From assembly GCA_029262995.1 (NCBI GenBank), contig JAJCYH010000027.1:1-64000 (forward strand): a stretch of DNA of 64,000 nucleotides. Direction: 5' to 3'. Positions 17,285 to 26,454 of the stretch are shown in pieces. The notes beneath the pieces are model-generated. The model made no database searches. It worked only from the letters and a program-made list of their open reading frames with translations, and was not told the DNA's origin. How positions within the stretch are numbered: position 1 is the first letter of the stretch; the number at the start of each line of letters is the position of its first letter. This DNA is from Saprospiraceae bacterium (GTDB taxonomy: Bacteria; Bacteroidota; Bacteroidia; Chitinophagales; Saprospiraceae). A program made the position numbers and the translations under genes.

Positions 17285-19990
17285 ATGAAGTGTCTTAAAA
17301 TCATTTTAATATGGTTTTTATGCCTGAGTCTTGGTGCAGATTTATTTGCGCAAAGCATTGATAACTATAACAAGGCAGCCTTAAACCTCGAATTGGAAAA
17401 ATTGAATTTGGAATATGCCGATGTCCAAAAAAGATTGCTTGAAGAGGGTTATGATATCGAAACTATGGATGCTAGTACACTTAGTGAAGATGATAAATCC
17501 AAAATTGAAAGCATTCTGTTGGAAATGTCACAACAAGCCCCAGTGACAGAGAAAGTGAATGTTCAAGATGAGTCACAGCTTCCAGAACCTGAAATCTTGA
17601 TTGAACCCCAGGAACAAATCAGTTTGATCGAGAACAAGGAACTACCTGTTGAAATATATGGACAAGATCTGTTCAGGAATGGCATTATTAATATCCTTGA
17701 AAATTCCAATCAATTAAAAGCACCAGAGTCTTATGTTCTAGGACAAGGTGATCAAATTGTAGTTTCTATCTGGGGCAGATCTCAAATGGAAAAATCTTTT
17801 ACGATACAATCTGATGGATATATAAGACTCCTAGATGGAAAATCTAGAGTATTTGTAAAAGGCCTTAGTATTGCTCAAGTAAGAAGCAAACTAAAGCGTG
17901 TATTATCAGAATATTATAGTTTTTCTGATGGAGAATATGATGTCTCCGTAAATTATTCACGAACCGTAAGGATAGCGATTTATGGAGAAGTTTACGGAAA
18001 TGCAGGAAGCTATACTGTATCAGGATTTAATTCTGCATTTAACGCACTTTCACTTGCTAAAGGCCCAAGTAATATTGGTTCTTTAAGAAATATCAAACTA
18101 CAAAAAGCAAATGGAGTAACTTTAGATCTTGATGTATATGCTTTCATGAGTAATCCTTCAATTCAATCGAATTATTATCTAGAAGATAATGATATAATTC
18201 TTGTTCCTGTTTCTGATAAGATAGTGAGTATAAGTGGTGCAATAAGAAGACCTTTTAAATATGAGTTACAGGCTTCCGAAGGTTTGATTGCTCTTATTGA
18301 TTTTGCTGGAGGGCTTGCAGAAAATGCATTTCAAAGTAAAATCCAAATTAAAAGATATATCAACAACGAACAGAGGTTAATAGACATAAATTGGAATGAT
18401 TTACTTCAAAATGGAGAGGATTTTGAATTGTTAAACGGAGATGAAATTTACATTGAAGATATTGAGAGATCTTACAGGAATTATGTAAGTATAACAGGGG
18501 AATTGCTTAAACCTGGGGAATATGAGCGAAATTCCAATATGCGCATTTCTGACCTTGTACAGAAAGCTGGATTGACGCCTAACTCAAACAAGGATATCAT
18601 ATATCTTGTTAGAGTAAATGCAGATGGTACCAATGAGTTGATAAAACTAAACCTTAGATCAATATTGGAAGACCCCTCTTCTTCTCAGAATATTGTTTTA
18701 AGGGATCTGGACAAATTGGAAGTGTGGTCTCAGGAACGATTTGCAGATGAGGCTAGAATATCTGTCTATGGTGCCGTGCGATATAATGGAGATTATCCAT
18801 ATGATCAAAACGGGGGATTGAGAGTTGCTGATGCAATATTATTGGCTGGTGGATTAAGGCGCGATGCTTCAATTTATGCTACTATTCATTATAATGATCC
18901 ATTAAATAAAAAGAAAAAGTACTATAAAACCATCGATAATCTGTATGAGATATTTGATAACCCTTCTCACCCTAACAATTATGAGTTAAACGCTTTTGAT
19001 AGCCTCGTGGTGCAATCTGTTAATGCTTCAGATAAAAAACTTTTTGTTCGTATTGAAGGAGCTGTAAACCAGCCAGGCGAATTTCAATATGGTGAAGATA
19101 TGAGCATTAAAGATTTAATGGTCTTGGCTGGAGGCTTCCGAAAAGATGCTTCTATGAATAATATTGAAATTTCCAGAGTAATAATACAAGACTACAGGCC
19201 TTCTCATATTGTAGTTGCCAACTTAGAACTAAATAAGGAATTTGAAGTTTTGACGAAAGGAGTTGCAGAAGGAGAATACAAACTTGAACCTTCCGATAAT
19301 ATTTCAGTGAAGTTTCTGCGAGATTATAATCTTCAGAAACGTATTTTTATATCTGGAGAAATTAATGTACCTGGGCCATATGCTATAGATAAGAAAAACC
19401 TCAAAATATCTTCAATAATTGAAAGAGCAGGTGGTTTGACTGAAGAAGCATTTGCTGGCGGTGCAACGCTTACTAGAAGTGAAGGTGATTTAGGCTCAGT
19501 TGTGATAAAATTGGACGATGTTTTAAGAAACAGTAATTCTAAATTCAATTTTACGCTCAAAGATGGCGATGAGATATTTATACCAAAAATGAATGAATTT
19601 GTTACCATTCAAGGAGCCACCAGAGTAAAGGATGCCGTTCTGGATGAATCTGTGGGCGCAAATAATCTCATCAGAGTTCCTTTTCACAAAGGCGAAAATG
19701 CATTGTTTTATATCAATGAGTTTGCTGGTGGTTTTGATGAAAAAGCAGATAAATCTAAAGTCTTTGTAGAATTTGCCAATGGAGAAATCGGATACTCGAA
19801 ACCAGGTCTATTCAATCGAAAATATCCAGAAGTAAGACAAGGATCAATAATCACTGTTGGCTATAAGTCTAAACCAAAAGAAGTTGAAGATGACAAACCA
19901 AAAACAGACTGGTCCAAGGTACTTTCAGATTCAGTTGGGCAGGCTTTAAGCATATTAACTTTAATTCTTTTGGTTCAAAGAATTGATTAA
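17285..19990 (+). CDS. SLBB-domain polysaccharide export protein (Wza-like)
   Basis: This 901-residue exported protein has a signal peptide (ILIWFLCLSLGADLFAQ). An N-terminal helical stretch follows, then a polysaccharide export domain at about 146-225 (YVLGQGDQIVVSIWGR). About six or seven SLBB-type repeats run from about 229 to 860 (for example ISGAIRRPFKYEL, ITGELLKPGEYE, IEGAVNQPGEFQYG, ISGEINVPGPYAID). The C-terminus ends in a hydrophobic helix (ALSILTLILLV). Proteins of this kind form outer-membrane export channels for capsule or exopolysaccharide. No Wzc-like kinase or glycosyltransferase is nearby. Its TAA stop overlaps the convergent pgk stop by four bases. Confidence 0.88.
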   Translation: MKCLKIILIWFLCLSLGADLFAQSIDNYNKAALNLELEKLNLEYADVQKRLLEEGYDIETMDASTLSEDDKSKIESILLEMSQQAPVTEKVNVQDESQLPEPEILIEPQEQISLIENKELPVEIYGQDLFRNGIINILENSNQLKAPESYVLGQGDQIVVSIWGRSQMEKSFTIQSDGYIRLLDGKSRVFVKGLSIAQVRSKLKRVLSEYYSFSDGEYDVSVNYSRTVRIAIYGEVYGNAGSYTVSGFNSAFNALSLAKGPSNIGSLRNIKLQKANGVTLDLDVYAFMSNPSIQSNYYLEDNDIILVPVSDKIVSISGAIRRPFKYELQASEGLIALIDFAGGLAENAFQSKIQIKRYINNEQRLIDINWNDLLQNGEDFELLNGDEIYIEDIERSYRNYVSITGELLKPGEYERNSNMRISDLVQKAGLTPNSNKDIIYLVRVNADGTNELIKLNLRSILEDPSSSQNIVLRDLDKLEVWSQERFADEARISVYGAVRYNGDYPYDQNGGLRVADAILLAGGLRRDASIYATIHYNDPLNKKKKYYKTIDNLYEIFDNPSHPNNYELNAFDSLVVQSVNASDKKLFVRIEGAVNQPGEFQYGEDMSIKDLMVLAGGFRKDASMNNIEISRVIIQDYRPSHIVVANLELNKEFEVLTKGVAEGEYKLEPSDNISVKFLRDYNLQKRIFISGEINVPGPYAIDKKNLKISSIIERAGGLTEEAFAGGATLTRSEGDLGSVVIKLDDVLRNSNSKFNFTLKDGDEIFIPKMNEFVTIQGATRVKDAVLDESVGANNLIRVPFHKGENALFYINEFAGGFDEKADKSKVFVEFANGEIGYSKPGLFNRKYPEVRQGSIITVGYKSKPKEVEDDKPKTDWSKVLSDSVGQALSILTLILLVQRID

Positions 19991-21198
19991 TCATCTTGAT
20001 TTTCAATTGCCTTAATGCCAGGTAGTTTTTTTCCTTCTAAATACTCTAACAGAGCTCCACCTCCCGTTGAAATAAAACTTACCTGATCAGATAATCCAGA
20101 TTGATTTATTGCTGAAACAGAATCACCCCCACCAATAAGTGAAAATGCTCCTTTTTGAGTGGCATCAGCAACGGCTTTAGCAATTGACATAGTACCTTTA
20201 GAAAAATTATCAAATTCAAAAACACCTAATGGTCCATTCCAAAGGATCGTCTGAGAATTAAGAATAACTTGACTATATTTTTCTATTGCCTTTGGTCCAA
20301 TATCAAGCCCCATCGAGTCATTGTCTATTTTAAAACTATCAAATATCTTAGCCTCTGAGTTATTTGAAAATTCTTTTGCGGCAAGCGTATCTTCAGGAAT
20401 TAATAGATCTACGTTTTGGTCTTTGGCTTTCGCCAAAAGTTCAAGAGCTAAATCAAGTTGTTCATCTTCAACAAGCGAATTCCCAATTGTTCCGCCCATT
20501 GCTTTAATAAAGGTATAACTCATACCACCACCGATAAGAATGTTATTAGCAAAGTCAATAAGCTTATCAATCAATTGTATTTTGTCACCCACCTTGGCCC
20601 CTCCAAGGATTGCAGTAAAGGGTCTGTCAGGAGAATTTAAAACCTTATTGGCGTTTACCATTTCTTTTTCCATGAGGTATCCAAAACATCTTTCCTCTGG
20701 TTTGAAAAATTTGGCAATAATTGTTGTTGAGGCATGAGCTCTGTGTGCAGTTCCAAAGGCATCATTAATGTATAAATCTCCCAGTTGAGCCAGCTTGGCA
20801 GAAAAGTCTAAATTTCCATTTGTTTCCTCAGCAAAGAACCTTGTGTTCTCTAACAATAAGACATCTCCAGCTTTTAAATTTAGTACTTTGTCAAAGGCAA
20901 TAGGACCAATAGTATCACTGGCAAACTGAATCTTTCTTTCCAATAATTCTGATAGTCTAGGGATAAGATATCTTAGACTGAATTTTTGAATATCAATTGA
21001 CCCATCATCATTCAGTTTTTTTAAAGGTCGACCTAGATGAGACATAAGAATTACTGAACCACCATGATGTAAAACATGGAGAATCGTTGGTAATGCTTTG
21101 AGAATTCTTGTGTCGTCAGTAATGTTTTGTGAACTGTCCAAAGGAACATTAAAGTCCACTCTTATCAATACTTTCTTATTGGCTAGATCTTGAAACAT
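19987..21198 (-). CDS. pgk: Phosphoglycerate kinase
   Basis: This glycolytic enzyme converts 1,3-bisphosphoglycerate and ADP to 3-phosphoglycerate and ATP. From the ATG at 21198 it is 403 residues, normal for the family. It has KKVLIRVDFNVPL at the start, the SHLGRP substrate loop, the GGAKVGDKIQLI segment and the C-terminal GGGDSVSAINQSG. The frame is also open upstream to 21255, but those 19 codons would run through a hairpin and have no family equivalent. It follows gap, with a terminator-like hairpin between them. Confidence 0.97.
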   Translation of the reverse strand: MFQDLANKKVLIRVDFNVPLDSSQNITDDTRILKALPTILHVLHHGGSVILMSHLGRPLKKLNDDGSIDIQKFSLRYLIPRLSELLERKIQFASDTIGPIAFDKVLNLKAGDVLLLENTRFFAEETNGNLDFSAKLAQLGDLYINDAFGTAHRAHASTTIIAKFFKPEERCFGYLMEKEMVNANKVLNSPDRPFTAILGGAKVGDKIQLIDKLIDFANNILIGGGMSYTFIKAMGGTIGNSLVEDEQLDLALELLAKAKDQNVDLLIPEDTLAAKEFSNNSEAKIFDSFKIDNDSMGLDIGPKAIEKYSQVILNSQTILWNGPLGVFEFDNFSKGTMSIAKAVADATQKGAFSLIGGGDSVSAINQSGLSDQVSFISTGGGALLEYLEGKKLPGIKAIENQDD

Positions 21199-21214
21199 AG
21201 TGTGAGGTTTGTAG

Positions 21215-21250
21215 TAAAAAAAATCCCCTGTATTAATTAATACAAGGGAT
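21215..21250 (-). terminator. gap-pgk intergenic hairpin with T-run
   Basis: On the minus strand ATCCCTTGTATTAA and TTAATACAGGGGAT pair with one mismatch (21223-21250), and eight T follow (21222-21215). The core TGTATTAATTAATACA is a perfect 16-bp palindrome. The T-run ends only 17 bases before the pgk start, so this would terminate or attenuate transcription running from gap into pgk. Confidence 0.75.
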
Positions 21251-21258
21251 AACAATGA

Positions 21259-22266
21259 TTATACTTTTGCTGCCAGTTCTGCCAGCCTGTTGGAGTAACC
21301 AGCTTCGTTATCGTACCATGAGACAATTTTCACAAAATTACCTTTTGCCTGGGTTAATTTTGAATCAAAAATTGATGAATGAGGGTTCCTAACGATATCG
21401 GAAGATACGATTTCATCCTCACAATACTCTAGAATACCTTTTAAGGATGCTTTAGAGTATTTTTTAAATGTATTATTGATTTTATTTACATCTACATCTT
21501 TTTCCAAGGTTATATTAAGCTCAACCATCGAACCTGTAATTACTGGAACCCTAATCGCAAGTGCAAATAATTTATCGTTTACACCATCTAAAACTTGTGT
21601 AACCGCTTTTGCAGCACCAGTTGAAGTTGGAACGATATTATAAGCAGCAGCCCTTGATCTTCTCAAATCTTTATGAGGTGCATCCTGAAGGTTTTGATCA
21701 CCAGTATAAGCATGAGTAGTTGTCATTGATCCACTGACTAATCCCCAATTTTCAATTACAACTTTTAAAAGTGGTGCTAGACAGTTAGTCGTACAAGAAG
21801 CATTACTTAAAATTTTATCTGTTTTTTTAATATCCTGATCGTTTACACCCAAGACAATTGTTTTGATGCCTTTGTCTTTAGCTGGTGCAGAAAGAATTAC
21901 CTTTTTAGCTCCAGCTTTTAGATGTAAAGATGCTTTTTCTTCAGATGTAAAAATTCCTGTGCATTCCAATACGACATCCACTTTATTCTGCTTCCAAGGG
22001 AGTTGAGATGGATCTTTGATAGCGGTAGCAAGGATCTTTTTTCTACCTACAATAATTTCAGTATCGGTAGCTTTTACAGTTCCTTCAAAAGGACCGTGAG
22101 CACTATCATATTTTAATAGGTGAGCTAATGTTTGATTATCAGTCAAATCATTGATTGCTACAACTTCAACTTTTTTGTTTTTTAACAATTCTCTGAATGT
22201 TAATCTACCAATTCTTCCAAATCCGTTGATTGCAATTCGAGTCTTTTTTGATCTACTTTTGGCCAT
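21259..22266 (-). CDS. gap: Glyceraldehyde-3-phosphate dehydrogenase
   Basis: This 335-residue glycolytic enzyme oxidises glyceraldehyde-3-phosphate with NAD and phosphate. The Rossmann motif INGFGRIGR is at residues 13-21. The catalytic Cys158 lies in SNASCTTNCLAPL, and the conserved WYDNEAGYSNR is near the C-terminus. A TACCTTTG promoter box lies 30 bases upstream. pgk follows after a hairpin, the common glycolytic gene pair. Confidence 0.98.
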   Translation of the reverse strand: MAKSRSKKTRIAINGFGRIGRLTFRELLKNKKVEVVAINDLTDNQTLAHLLKYDSAHGPFEGTVKATDTEIIVGRKKILATAIKDPSQLPWKQNKVDVVLECTGIFTSEEKASLHLKAGAKKVILSAPAKDKGIKTIVLGVNDQDIKKTDKILSNASCTTNCLAPLLKVVIENWGLVSGSMTTTHAYTGDQNLQDAPHKDLRRSRAAAYNIVPTSTGAAKAVTQVLDGVNDKLFALAIRVPVITGSMVELNITLEKDVDVNKINNTFKKYSKASLKGILEYCEDEIVSSDIVRNPHSSIFDSKLTQAKGNFVKIVSWYDNEAGYSNRLAELAAKV

Positions 22267-22295
22267 TATATTTTATTTTATTAGCAAAATTTGCG

Positions 22296-22303
22296 CAAAG
22301 GTA
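22296..22303 (-). promoter_or_regulatory. gap promoter -7 box (TACCTTTG)
   Basis: The minus strand reads TACCTTTG followed by CGC, an exact TAnnTTTG match with the same downstream GCGC as the valS promoter region. It is 30 bases before the gap ATG. The -33 element is not obvious. Confidence 0.55.
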
Positions 22304-22336
22304 CAAAAGGCTTATTAATGATGTTTTCTTTGAGCC

Positions 22337-22978
22337 TTATATTTTAATTTCATAATAATTTTTAAATAAAGGAATTTGAAAATCTTTAATCTCATCGTTG
22401 ACTCCCGGGTGATAAATACCCCAAACCTTCATCTTTGCTTTGATTGCAGCTTGGATACCTGGAACAGTATCTTCTATGACTAATGTTTCTTCTGGCAGAT
22501 GCCCACAACTCTTGCATGCATATAGAAAAAGATCAGGTTCAGGTTTGAATTTATCAATATCATAGGCCGAGAATATTCGATCTTCATTAAACCATTTTAT
22601 TAGTTGAGTTGATTCTAGGGAACTTTCCATCTTCGACCTAGGACCATTTGATGCAATGCAAAAATCTAGTGACAAGGAGGAAATAAATTCTGAAGCTCCT
22701 CTTATTTCTCTGAGATCTTCTTCAAATTCATGAGCACACCGTCTTCTGAAAGACTTTTCAAATGAAGAGGCATCAAAGTCTCTGACTCTTTCAAAAAGAT
22801 AATCTAGAATCAATTGAAAATGTGTTCCTTTAAAAAGCTTGAGAGATTGTTCTTCTGTCATAGTTAATCCTTGCTCATTCATCATGTCTGCAATCAGTTT
22901 GTTACTAATTGATTCACTATCTACAAGGGTACCATCACAATCAAAAATGATTAATTTGTACTTATCGAGTTTTGCCAT
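22337..22978 (-). CDS. HAD-superfamily phosphatase/phosphomutase-like hydrolase
   Basis: This 213-residue protein has the HAD motifs in order: DCDGTLVDSE (motif I with the nucleophile Asp), ASNG (motif II), KFKPEPDLF (motif III Lys) and EDTVPGIQAA (motif IV). A helical cap sits between motifs I and II, which places it with subfamily IA proteins such as beta-phosphoglucomutase or phosphoglycolate phosphatase. The substrate cannot be told. It lies upstream of gap but is separated from it by the gap promoter. Confidence 0.85.
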   Translation of the reverse strand: MAKLDKYKLIIFDCDGTLVDSESISNKLIADMMNEQGLTMTEEQSLKLFKGTHFQLILDYLFERVRDFDASSFEKSFRRRCAHEFEEDLREIRGASEFISSLSLDFCIASNGPRSKMESSLESTQLIKWFNEDRIFSAYDIDKFKPEPDLFLYACKSCGHLPEETLVIEDTVPGIQAAIKAKMKVWGIYHPGVNDEIKDFQIPLFKNYYEIKI

Positions 22979-23115
22979 TTGGTTTATCGAGTATTAAAGT
23001 ATTTACTTATTTATAATGAGCATGACAAAAGAATAAGATTATTTCTTTAAATATTGTTTAATCTTAAGTTCATTTCATTCACCTTTGCATCTTTACTGAA
23101 TAATTTACAAAGCTA

Positions 23116-24123
23116 ATGCGTAATACACTCATCCTTGTTGTTTTTGTCTTTCTGCTTGCCGCAGTTTATTTTTTTATCATTAAAAAGGACAATGGTGAAA
23201 ATGCCTCTATAAAGATTGAGGACAGATCTTTTATCTTGGATGATGCATCTGAAATTGATGTATTTACAATTAAAAACCCAGGTTACCCATTGATGCACTT
23301 TAGAAGAAGTAATAAAGGGAAGTGGATTCTCAACAATCAATACTTTGCCGATCCGAATGTAGTTAGCAACATGGTAGGGGTTTTAACAAGCATGGAAATT
23401 AAATATATACCTCCCAAACCAATGATGACTAAAATTTTAAACGACTTACCGCAGATAGGTATTGAGATAAAGTGTTACAATAAAGATGCGGAGTTGATAT
23501 CTGATTTTATCATGGGCTCTAATGATATAAAAGAGGCTGCAACTTTTTGTATCAATAGAAATGCAAATCAAGCTTATGCTATGCACGTTACTGTAGCAGA
23601 AGGGGGCTTGAGAAACTACTTTAATCAAACGCAAAGTGACCTCAGAGATAAAAGTTTATTCGAAATAGATCCGATAGAGATTATCGAATTTAAAATGACT
23701 TACTTCAAGGACAGAAAGAATTCTTTTGTAATAAAAAAGAATGGGCACCAGTATAACTTTGAAGCATTGGAACCATTGCATACTAATCGATTGGATGTCA
23801 ATGAAAACACCATAACAAGCTATTTAGCAGATTATACTCATGTCGTTGCTGAAGCTATTAGAACAGGTGAAATATTATCAGATTCCATTCAAGTACTGAT
23901 TCCATTTGCAAGAATTGACTATACATTAGAAGATAACAGTTCTGCACATTTTGATTTTTACCCTATGGTTGATTTACTGGTTGATTCTATCAACACACAA
24001 AGTTACCGGGATGTCAAAAAAGTAGAAAGGTATTTTGTATTTGACAATAAAGGCGATGTCTTTATTGTACAACAAAGAATGTTAGATGGATATTTTAGAC
24101 CAATTGAGTATTTCTTAAATTGA
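23116..24123 (+). CDS. DUF4340-like membrane-anchored protein
   Basis: This 335-residue protein has an N-terminal membrane anchor (residues 4-22, TLILVVFVFLLAAVYFFII). A beta-rich periplasmic domain follows (IDVFTIKN, GKWILNNQYFADPNVVSNMV), the usual arrangement in DUF4340 proteins. The function of the family is unknown to me; members often lie near gliding or ABC-type genes. Its TGA stop overlaps the TTG start of the next gene, so the two are probably translationally coupled. A near-consensus -7 box CACCTTTG with TTG 23 bases upstream is at 23054-23087. Confidence 0.6.
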   Translation: MRNTLILVVFVFLLAAVYFFIIKKDNGENASIKIEDRSFILDDASEIDVFTIKNPGYPLMHFRRSNKGKWILNNQYFADPNVVSNMVGVLTSMEIKYIPPKPMMTKILNDLPQIGIEIKCYNKDAELISDFIMGSNDIKEAATFCINRNANQAYAMHVTVAEGGLRNYFNQTQSDLRDKSLFEIDPIEIIEFKMTYFKDRKNSFVIKKNGHQYNFEALEPLHTNRLDVNENTITSYLADYTHVVAEAIRTGEILSDSIQVLIPFARIDYTLEDNSSAHFDFYPMVDLLVDSINTQSYRDVKKVERYFVFDNKGDVFIVQQRMLDGYFRPIEYFLN

Positions 24124-25280
24124 CAAGAACACAACTGATTTCATTCATTTCATTACTACTTCTTACATCAAGTTCTCCAGATTGGGGTTTTTATGGTCAT
24201 CAGAAAATTAATAAGATGGCAGTTTTTACACTTCCATCTGAAATGATCGGATTTTACAAATTAAACATTGATTTTATAAGCTTTCATGCTGTTGATCCAG
24301 ATAAGAGAAGGTATGCTCTAAAAAATGAATTTTCTAGACATTACATTGATATAGATCACTGGGATACTTTGCCATTTAATAAGGTACCAAAAGAATTGCC
24401 ATTGGCAACTATGAAGTATGGCAAATTGACAAAGGTGGAAGATCAGGATACTATAGCCTTACAAATTTGTGATGAACACAAATTAAACTTTTATTACAAC
24501 AATATTTATGAGTATCGCTACGACACTAATATTGAATTGCTTGCAGATTCCTTGTGGGGCTTACAATATGTTACGCCAGAAATTGAAATTGGAACAAAAA
24601 TTGTTTTTCAAAATGAACTTGTCAAGTATGGCGTGTTGCCTTACTTTTTGGAAGAATTTCACAAAAGATTGACCAGAGCATTTTTGTCTATGGATTCCAA
24701 GGCCATTTTGAGAATTAGCACAGATATAGGTCATTACATCGGTGATGCTCATGTACCGCTTCATACAACAGTAAATTATAATGGTCAATTGACCAATCAA
24801 TTAGGATTGCATGCTTTTTGGGAAAGCAGACTGCCAGAACTGTATGCCGATGCAGAATATGATTTTCTTGTAGGAAAAGCAGAGTATATTGAAGATATTA
24901 GAAGCAAAATTTGGAATGTCATAGCGGAGAGCCATGGTTTGCTTGATTTGGTTCTTAAAGAAGAAAAGAAAATTCAACAAAATTTTCCTAGAGATAAGCA
25001 ATTTTGTTTTGATCTTAGAAATGACAGAACTGTTTACACGCAATGTCAAGAATATTCCAAAGCTTATCATCTTGCATTAAAAGGGACAGTTGAAAGGCAG
25101 ATGCAAAAATCTATTAAATGTATAGGAGACTTTTGGTACACAGCATGGGTAGATGCGGGACAACCTCAAATCAATAGTTTGACTAATAAAGATGAAGAAA
25201 ATGCTATAGGTGATAAGAGGGTGGAGTATGAGAAGGCATATGCAAAAGGAGAAATAATTGGAAGAATTCACTCAAAATGA
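24120..25280 (+). CDS. Zinc-dependent phospholipase C / S1-P1 nuclease-like protein
   Basis: This 386-residue protein starts at a TTG that overlaps the previous TGA (TTGA). The signal peptide is SFISLLLLTSSS. The mature N-terminus DWGFYGHQKINKMAVF and the internal DIGHYIGDAHVPLHTTVNY carry the Trp, His and Asp residues that bind the three zinc ions in the phospholipase C/S1-P1 nuclease fold. NQLGLHAFWESRL gives another His. It is likely periplasmic or surface-exposed and hydrolyses a phosphodiester. Whether the substrate is lipid or nucleic acid is not clear. Confidence 0.75.
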   Translation: MTRTQLISFISLLLLTSSSPDWGFYGHQKINKMAVFTLPSEMIGFYKLNIDFISFHAVDPDKRRYALKNEFSRHYIDIDHWDTLPFNKVPKELPLATMKYGKLTKVEDQDTIALQICDEHKLNFYYNNIYEYRYDTNIELLADSLWGLQYVTPEIEIGTKIVFQNELVKYGVLPYFLEEFHKRLTRAFLSMDSKAILRISTDIGHYIGDAHVPLHTTVNYNGQLTNQLGLHAFWESRLPELYADAEYDFLVGKAEYIEDIRSKIWNVIAESHGLLDLVLKEEKKIQQNFPRDKQFCFDLRNDRTVYTQCQEYSKAYHLALKGTVERQMQKSIKCIGDFWYTAWVDAGQPQINSLTNKDEENAIGDKRVEYEKAYAKGEIIGRIHSK

Positions 25281-25287
25281 TGTTTAT

Positions 25288-26268
25288 ATGAAATCAAAGA
25301 TCGGCTTAATAATAAGAGGAATGGGCATGGGAATTGCTGAGGTCATACCTGGGGTTTCTGGTGGAACGATTGCTTTTATCACAGGCATATACAGCGAATT
25401 GATTAACAGTATAAAATCCTTTGATCTTGAGTTAATGAGGAAGATCTTCAAGGGGCAATTCAAACAAGCAGCTGAAAGAATTAATTTTTCATTCTTATTT
25501 TTTCTTTTTCTTGGAATGTTGTTTGGGTTGCTTGCTGGTATTTTTGGCATTAGTCATATGCTAGAGAATTATCCAGAGATTCTTTGGTCCGTGTTTTTTG
25601 CTTTGATTCTGCTTTCTGTTCCAATAATGCTAAAACAGGTAAATCATTTTAACTTATTAAACATATTTGCCTTTCTAATCTCAATATTCATAGCTTTTGT
25701 AATCACCAGTTTGAGTCCAGTGGAAGCCAGTAATAGCATGTTTTATATTTTCATTGGCGGCTTAATCGCAATTGTGGCATTAGTATTGCCAGGGATATCA
25801 GGTAGTTTTATCCTTTTGTTGCTGGGATTATATACGCTCATCATACCAACATTAAGGCATTTTTTAATAGAACCTAATTTTGATGATTTTAAAATTATCA
25901 CCGTTTTTGCATTGGGCTGTTTGACTGGACTTGCTTTGTTTGCCAGACTTGTTTCAAAGGCATTTGAGAAATATAACGATCTGACTATCATGGTGATGAG
26001 TGGATTTATGTGTGGTTCATTAAATAAAATTTGGCCATGGAGAAATCCAGAAATCATTCTTGATAAGGAAAGCGGTAATTTTAGAAACCTTGGAGAGGAA
26101 AATCTAGACTTTAATGCCTTAACACCTGATTCTTTTAAGATTTTAACAGAATCTAATGTTCTCCCTAATGATTATTTTTCAGATCCTCACACCTCTGCTG
26201 TTTTGATAAGTTTCCTCTTGACAGCAGTAATTATGTTCACAATCTCACGCTTTATGAAGGATGTGTAA
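25288..26268 (+). CDS. DUF368 undecaprenyl-phosphate translocase (PopT family)
   Basis: This polytopic inner-membrane protein of 326 residues opens with the DUF368 signature GMGMGIAEVIPGVSGGTIAF. A second inverted copy reads GGLIAIVALVLPGISGSFIL. About eight to nine hydrophobic helices are visible. DUF368 proteins are known to return the lipid carrier undecaprenyl phosphate across the membrane for peptidoglycan and polysaccharide synthesis. A TTG start at 25258 would add ten residues inside the previous gene; the ATG at 25288, seven bases after that stop, is preferred. Confidence 0.88.
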   Translation: MKSKIGLIIRGMGMGIAEVIPGVSGGTIAFITGIYSELINSIKSFDLELMRKIFKGQFKQAAERINFSFLFFLFLGMLFGLLAGIFGISHMLENYPEILWSVFFALILLSVPIMLKQVNHFNLLNIFAFLISIFIAFVITSLSPVEASNSMFYIFIGGLIAIVALVLPGISGSFILLLLGLYTLIIPTLRHFLIEPNFDDFKIITVFALGCLTGLALFARLVSKAFEKYNDLTIMVMSGFMCGSLNKIWPWRNPEIILDKESGNFRNLGEENLDFNALTPDSFKILTESNVLPNDYFSDPHTSAVLISFLLTAVIMFTISRFMKDV

Positions 26269-26346
26269 TGCTGCTTTTTACGTTTGATTAAATGAATGCA
26301 AATTCAGTAATTATCTTAAAAATGTCTTCTATCCAAATCTTATAGG

Positions 26347-26395
26347 ATAGATATGTATAAGATATGAAATAATATTTTCATATATATGTATCTAT
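26347..26395. repeat. Extended imperfect palindrome upstream of the TPR-PD40 gene
   Basis: Outer arms ATAGATA (26347-26353) and TATCTAT (26389-26395) enclose inner arms ATATGAAA (26362-26369) and TTTCATAT (26376-26383), with six bases at the centre. A further TCTATCC/GGATAGA pair overlaps the left side (26328-26351). The stretch is almost pure A/T and lies just before the TATATTTG promoter box at 26412. It could be an operator or a cruciform-prone site. Confidence 0.5.
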
Positions 26396-26411
26396 AAAAC
26401 AATATATTCCA

Positions 26412-26419
26412 TATATTTG
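26412..26419 (+). promoter_or_regulatory. Promoter -7 box (TATATTTG) of the TPR-PD40 gene
   Basis: TATATTTG is an exact TAnnTTTG match, 36 bases before the ATG at 26455. An upstream GTG at 26431 is also in frame, but the ATG gives a clean signal peptide. Confidence 0.5.
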
Positions 26420-26454
26420 TTATTTATAATGTGTATGTAATTAAACATCTTGTC

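Noticed and set aside
21199-21255. Longer N-terminus for phosphoglycerate kinase
   Set aside because: The 19 extra codons run through the terminator-like hairpin and do not match any pgk. The ATG at 21198 begins at the usual place before the VLIRVDFNVPL motif.
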